From: Agaricus subrufescens
Taxonomy: Eukaryota; Basidiomycota; Agaricomycetes; Agaricales; Agaricaceae
DNA: 64,000 nt
Reading direction: 5' to 3'
Assembly (NCBI GenBank): GCA_029945375.1
Contig: CM057065.1
Location: 682,001-746,000, forward strand
The notes under the pieces were generated by a model, which was not told where the DNA came from, did not search any database, and saw only the letters and a program-made list of their open reading frames with translations. Position numbers and translations under genes: made by a program. How positions within the stretch are numbered: the stretch's first letter is position 1; every line of letters starts with the position of its first letter. Below, one piece after another: positions 59,156 through 64,000 of the stretch.

Positions 59156-62141
59156 CTATATAGTACTACCAAGTGCTTTACGTCCGTCCTGAGAAAGGAA
59201 AAGCCAAAACCAATATGTCCACTCCGATGCATTATCCGGATCAGCATATTTGAATTCGACACAACAATAACTTGCTGATGTGAACATAATATGGACATCA
59301 TGGTCCGCGGACCGGCTGACCTGGCCTTCAAATTGACGTTCAAGCCTATCATAGCAGAAACTACAATCAAAATAGTCAAAGACAGTGTTCCAATTCTGTC
59401 CCTGACCTACTCGTGTATGCTGTACCGCACAATTTCATTGGGAGTCTATTGATGCAAATAATGCACTCACCTCGCAAGATGGTTCCCATAAATCAACTAG
59501 AGTCGTGGTTGGACCACAATGGTGGAACTGTATCTTAACGTCGCAACTACGGTCAAACGCGGAAAACTTGATTGCCTTGGCAGGTAGTTGCTTGAGTATG
59601 CCGTACTCCAGGAAGCCATGGCGGCGAGATTCATCCTAAGTATAATTTCGAGCCTTTAAGTATAGCAGGCAGTTGATTATGACACACTCACAAATACTAC
59701 GTCGCGCAATTCATAAAAAAGATCGCTATCATAACGAACTTCAAATGCAGTGGTCAAGAGTTTGATGTAGGACTCGCTCAGGAACACTGGATTTCCACGT
59801 TTTATCTCCGCCGCGACTTCTCCGATTGCGAGCTGATACAAGTTCAATCGTGTTTGCGAGTCGTCCCAGGCTGACATCCCCTTATGGGCCGGCCAAGAAA
59901 CTGAAATGTTGCCACGGACACCAGTATGGCAAGCTAGCCTACCATAAACGAAACCATAACCCTCGACATCAAGATCAACGCCATCGGGAGCTTCTTCTAG
60001 CACTCTGAATGCACATTGAACCATGATTTGTCGAGCTTCAACTTTGACGTCAGCGAAGAACCCGGATCGGACTATATGATCAACAAATGATTTGTGGAAA
60101 GGTTTTAGTGAATTTTCATGTGCCTCATGGCGGCGAGGAAAATCCAAAACGGAGCGGAGGCGGTTGAGGGCCGCATATGCCTCGTCAGCAGTCATCCCCA
60201 ACCAATTGCACAAAACAATGAAACTCCTCTGATTCTGCAAGGCGTTGCCCCATTGTGATACCAGCGCCAGTAAGAGTTTTCGAGTATTAGCCATGGTTCT
60301 GCGTGGAATATTGGATAAGATGCGGGCATACAGCGCATCAAGAAGAGCCATCGGATGTTCTTCTCGTGAAAGCTCGGACATTGGAAGATCATCAATCACA
60401 TTGATGACGTCAGAGAGCTGCGAGGCCGGGTCGCCAAAATTTGGGTCACCAATATATCTGACGACAGTCTGCGCATAGGCAAATAGCCCACCCGCAGCAT
60501 TCGCCAATTTCCATAAATGCTGCTCATCGGGCCAGCATGGTTCAAGTGAATCCGATTCTCTCGCAATCTCCTTCAACTCGTGACGGAGGAACCGTTCAAC
60601 ATCAGCGCGAGCCTCATTAGTGTCCACAGCAATTTCCTCCTTTTCATATGCTGGTATGACCTCGGGTTTAGCAAAGAATGAAACGATGTGGGGTTCAGGG
60701 CGGCTGGCAATGATCCATACGATGGGCGAGGAAGAATACGAGATACAGAAGCCAGCGATAAGACGGAGGAGCTCGACCTGGGTACGTGTGTCATTACACT
60801 CGTCAAGGCCATCAATAATAATCAATACGCGGCCGGCAGAGTTAATGTCGGGGTTGTGGATGAACGGCTGAACGATAAACCTCTCAAATTGAATGGCCAT
60901 CGATGACTGAAGAAGGGATGGATCTCGATTGACCTCGTCCTCAATAGCCCGACGGTATGACTGTGATTTGGCAGCAAACTGGTAGGAGAGTGTGATAATG
61001 GTTCTTGCTCCCTCACTGCGTCCATTGATGGAAAGGAAAACAGATGCTTGGGATACCACTGCTAGCTGGCGCGACTCGGTAACACTCTGCATGACAGCGG
61101 ACTTTCCCACTCCGGCGGCTCCAACGACCCAACGTATCTTTTGGACTCCGTTACAGTGAGCAATAAAATCTATGCATCGTTCGAGAATCGCCAAACGAGT
61201 TCCTGGATGACATCTTGGGGGTGGATCGCGGGCGGAGGAATCAGCACCAGCCCCAGGGATCGTTTCTTTCAAGAGTTTCTCCATGACTGTCAGAGTCGGG
61301 TCAATAGTGATAACATAACTCGGCGTCTTGCTTACATTGATTGGTGGTGTTATAGTAGTTCATCAACGTCACTAGCAAATATGATATTTGAGACCGGGAA
61401 ACCAACCGTGCACAGTGATGATGACTCACTATTGCCCTTGGCATTGTCAATGAAATTTGACCCCATAACAGAGAAATCATGCGCGTTCTTAAATACCTCC
61501 TGGCTTTGGTACCGCGATGGTGTGGAATTATCAGCTGAATCTAGCTTTGGATGGCTCAACATTGACATTTGCAAGTAAGATTTTAAGGAGAGACTCACAA
61601 TTTGTCGTTCAATAGGCAGGAATTGTTGGACTGGTGTCCCGAATGAACATGATGAATGCGGGAATGATGTTGATTCCGTGGAAACTAGAAGATGGGGGAC
61701 TCCAGTGGGTGGCTGGGAAGCCAAATCCGGCGGGCTGAACTCGGATGCAGAGATCGACGTGATTGGCGACGACACAGGCAAGGGTTGGCCCGCGGAATCT
61801 CTGCCCGCCGTGCCTACAGCATGGAGGTGAGGGGTATCTTTAGGATAAGCTAGGCTAGTGGGAGCGGGAGAGTGTGAGTTGGACATAGCGTCATGGGTGT
61901 CCGGTTCCAGAGCGCGTTGCCTAGAAGAAGGACGAGGGGATAATGCAGGAGTTTGGCTGGAATTTGGGGAATCGGAGGTGGTCACATCATTGCCAAGGTC
62001 CGCCGAGGATGAATGTGAATGTGAGCGCGAAGAGCGCTGAGAACGTAGGAATCGAGGAAGGTGGAAGCGAAAGTCAGGCATTCCAGCGGGGCAGGACGAG
62101 GGCAGTGGCCAAGCCCATTCGAGCTGTCCATCATGCAACAT
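59156..62141 (-). CDS. NLR-like NACHT protein G11, 905 aa (885 from the inner Met), intact
   Basis: Minus-strand exons: 62141-61599, 61544-61430, 61371-61336, 61286-59692, 59635-59471, 59419-59156. The frame is consistent throughout. The outer ATG at 62141 gives MLHDGQLEWAWPLPSSCPAG before MPDFRFHLPRFLRSQ at 62081; relatives lack an in-frame outer ATG, so the inner start is also plausible. E2 KNAHDFSVMGSNFIDNAKGN. E4 GAAGVGKSAVMQS, VLIIIDGLDECND, ASRPEPHIVSFF, and FIVLCNWLGMTADEAYAALN. E5 begins DESRRHGFLEYGILKQLPAK (Glu instead of Lys) and ends WEPSCE. E6 is six codons shorter than most, with CSFCYDRLERQFEGQ, CCVEFKYADPDNASEWTYW and the end RKALGSTI. The E6 differences are substitutions and small indels, not truncation. 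Confidence 0.86.
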
Positions 62142-62579
62142 GTCGATGTAATTTAATTATAGGTGTCCGCACTCCCACCCAAATGCTCATACCGCTTACG
62201 GCAACTTTTGGATTTTTTCTGCCCCAACTTCAAACCGAACAAAACACCATCACGTTTGGGACTAGTATATGGGACCAGAACTGAACTGAAGATCCAATAA
62301 AATTCTTTCTAGTACGATCATTGCTGGTCGAGGCCTAGTGCAAGGCACGAGTTCACTGTTGGATAGATTTGACCTATTATTGATCACAACGTCTTCCCCA
62401 ATCCGATCTGACGGTTCAGATCCTGCGTTTTTCTTAGATGTGTTGTGATCGCTAGAATGAGTGTTTGAAGCAGGAGCGTTGCTTTATGCGCTACTCAAAA
62501 TTACTCAGCTGAAATATTATATGCCACGACTGACACTTAGAGCACCGTCGAGTCCCTTAGGTGCGAACAAATTTGTACA
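62142..62579. other. Spacer between G11 and G12
   Basis: 5' flank of G11 and 3' flank of G12. No other gene recognised. Confidence 0.4.
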
Positions 62580-64000
62580 TTACACAAGGATCCCATACTT
62601 TTTACGCCTCTCAGTCAAAATCCTACACCAAAACCAATACGTCCACTCCGACAAACCATCCTCAGCATCAACGAACCGAAACTCCACACAACAATCCTGG
62701 GAAGAAGTAAACAAAATCGAAACAGCGTGCCCCGGAAACCGTATCTTCCAGTCTTCCAACTGGCGTTTAAGCCGTTTAAAGCAACGGCATTTTCGTGGAA
62801 CAAATGTAGTCCTCCACTCCTGGTCCACCCCTTCATTCCAGTCACATTCGCGTTCATGCTAGCAAATTTTTATTCAACGCATTCGTCAGAAAGTTGATCA
62901 CGGGTTTACCACCCACCCGACAATCTGAAGCATCCCATGGATCAGATAAATTCGCCACGACAGTAGCAGGACATCGAAACTGCGATTTGACGGTTCTATA
63001 TTCATAAATTTCCGAAACGTCAACAATATCGAGGGGAGTTTCCCGGAGTGTGCCCTCGATCATAAATCGAGATCGTCGAGATTCATCCTCATTTATAGTT
63101 TTAGCATTAAAAAACATAAACAAAGGAAGAAAGATGGCTCACAAATATCAGATCATACAAGGCAGAAAATGGAAAGTCGCCATTGTACCACTCGAACTGA
63201 GTTGTCACAAGATAGATGTAAAACTCACTCAGAAAGGTGGTGTTGCCATTTGCTATCCCTGCTACGACCTCCCCGATCGCCAGTTTAAAGATACTCAGCC
63301 TCGTTTCATTATCATTCCAGCCAACCTCTTCATCAGCAAGCCAAGTAAGTGAGATCCTTTCGCCAGTGCCAGGACCTCGGGCCACTACTCCATCGCGGAA
63401 CTCATAATCCCCACCACCGAAATCAACACCATCGTGAGCCTCCTCCAAAATTCTTATTGCGCATTTGGCCATGAGTTGTCGTCCCTCGTGTTCGATATTA
63501 CGTGAGAATCCGGATCTGGAGAATTCACGTATGTAATCGATGAACGATTTGTGACAGGGTTCGAGCCCCTCTTTATGAGCCTTTTCGCACCGCGGGACAT
63601 ACAAAACAGAATACAGGTGATTGAGAGCGGCATAGGCTTCGTCGCGTGTCATACCCAACCAGTTGCACAGTACAATAAAGTTCCTACCCGTTCTACAGTC
63701 CTTCAAGGGTAGATCCCAACCTAACGCCAATGCGAGTAGGAGCTTTCTGGTATTGGTCATGATTTTGGCTGGAACGTTAGACAGAATCCGATCATATAGT
63801 GCATCAAGTAAAGCCATCGGGTGCTCTTCTCTGGATAGATCAGTCATCAAGTGGTCGTCAATGACGGACAGCACCTCAGAGAGCTGCAACACTGGGCTTC
63901 CAATCGCCGAGTCGCCGATATATCTGATGGCTGTATGCGCATATGCAAACAGCCCACCAGCAGCGTCAGCGAGTTTCCAGAAATCCCGTTCATTAGGCCA
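62580..64000 (-). CDS. NLR-like NACHT gene G12, 3' part, cut by the window end
   Basis: Minus strand. E4 is open from the window edge (64000) to 63143; E5 is 63087-62917 (donor GTGGGT) and E6 62858-62580. The visible E4 begins WPNERDFWKLADAAGGLFAY and includes MALLDALYDRILSNVPAKIM, FIVLCNWLGMTRDEAYAALN and LSIFKLAIGEVVAGI; the P-loop lies outside. E5 reads DESRRSRFMIEGTLRETPLD. E6 has KCRCFKRLKRQLEDW, CCVEFRFVDAEDGLSEWTYW and ends KKYGILV. With G8 it forms a second subgroup: shared RETPL in E5, CxC instead of CxxC in E6, a KYGI end, and NIEHEGRQLM-type sequence near SGFSRN. No stop in the visible part. Confidence 0.85.

Noticed and set aside
34507..64000. WD40, ankyrin or TPR repeats after the NACHT domain
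   Set aside because: Searched the C-terminal exons of all copies for GH/WD dipeptides or repeated 30-40-residue units; none seen.

Overview
The window looks like nuclear DNA of a mushroom-forming basidiomycete (Agaricomycetes). Introns are about 42-60 bases with GT..AG ends, a Tnp2-type (CACTA) transposase and Ty1/copia elements are present, and the main gene family is the fungal NLR-like NACHT NTPase (STAND) type. No tRNA, rRNA or CRISPR array was recognised. All splice sites below were read by eye and checked by reading-frame arithmetic.

Layout. (1) 1.0-8.1 kb: a CACTA-like DNA transposon core with two divergent genes, a 5-exon Tnp2 transposase (1044-4312, minus, frame intact) and a 3-exon companion gene (5315-8102, plus) broken by one in-frame TGA. 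(2) 8.6-11.1 kb: two unrecognised spliced genes on opposite strands. (3) 11.5-12.3 kb: a minisatellite of ~33-base hairpin-prone units with a 160-base higher-order repeat. (4) 12.5-14.9 kb: NLR-like copy G1, the only plus-strand copy, decayed at both ends. (5) 15-34.4 kb: a mobile-element island. It holds NLR relics G2 and G3, two nearly complete Ty1/copia elements with inactivated gag-pol frames (16441-22356 and 26362-33569), an inverted-repeat element around the second copia, and a stretch rich in CTAGCT motifs. Much of it is strongly CpG-poor. (6) 34.5-64 kb: a head-to-tail minus-strand array of NLR-like genes G4, G5 (one nonsense codon), G6, G7 (relic), G8, G9, G10, G11 and G12 (cut by the window end).

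The array genes share one exon plan. E1 is a Ser/Pro-rich head starting MPxF. E2 carries a short motif of the type AHDFSVVGSNFIDN. E3 is a 30-36-base microexon (TNxxNxxxNQ). E4 is a ~1.6 kb exon with NACHT and a following helical region. E5 (~55 codons) and E6 (88-94 codons) form a C-terminal module that I do not recognise, in place of the WD40, ankyrin or TPR repeats usual in fungal NLRs. Predicted products are 818-960 residues. G4, G6, G8, G9, G10 and G11 read through all exons without a stop.

Interpretation (inference): a locus of STAND receptors evolving by birth and death, probably in innate immunity or non-self recognition, next to transposons that are decaying by C-to-T type mutation. 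The conserved but unfamiliar E5-E6 module is the most promising novelty.
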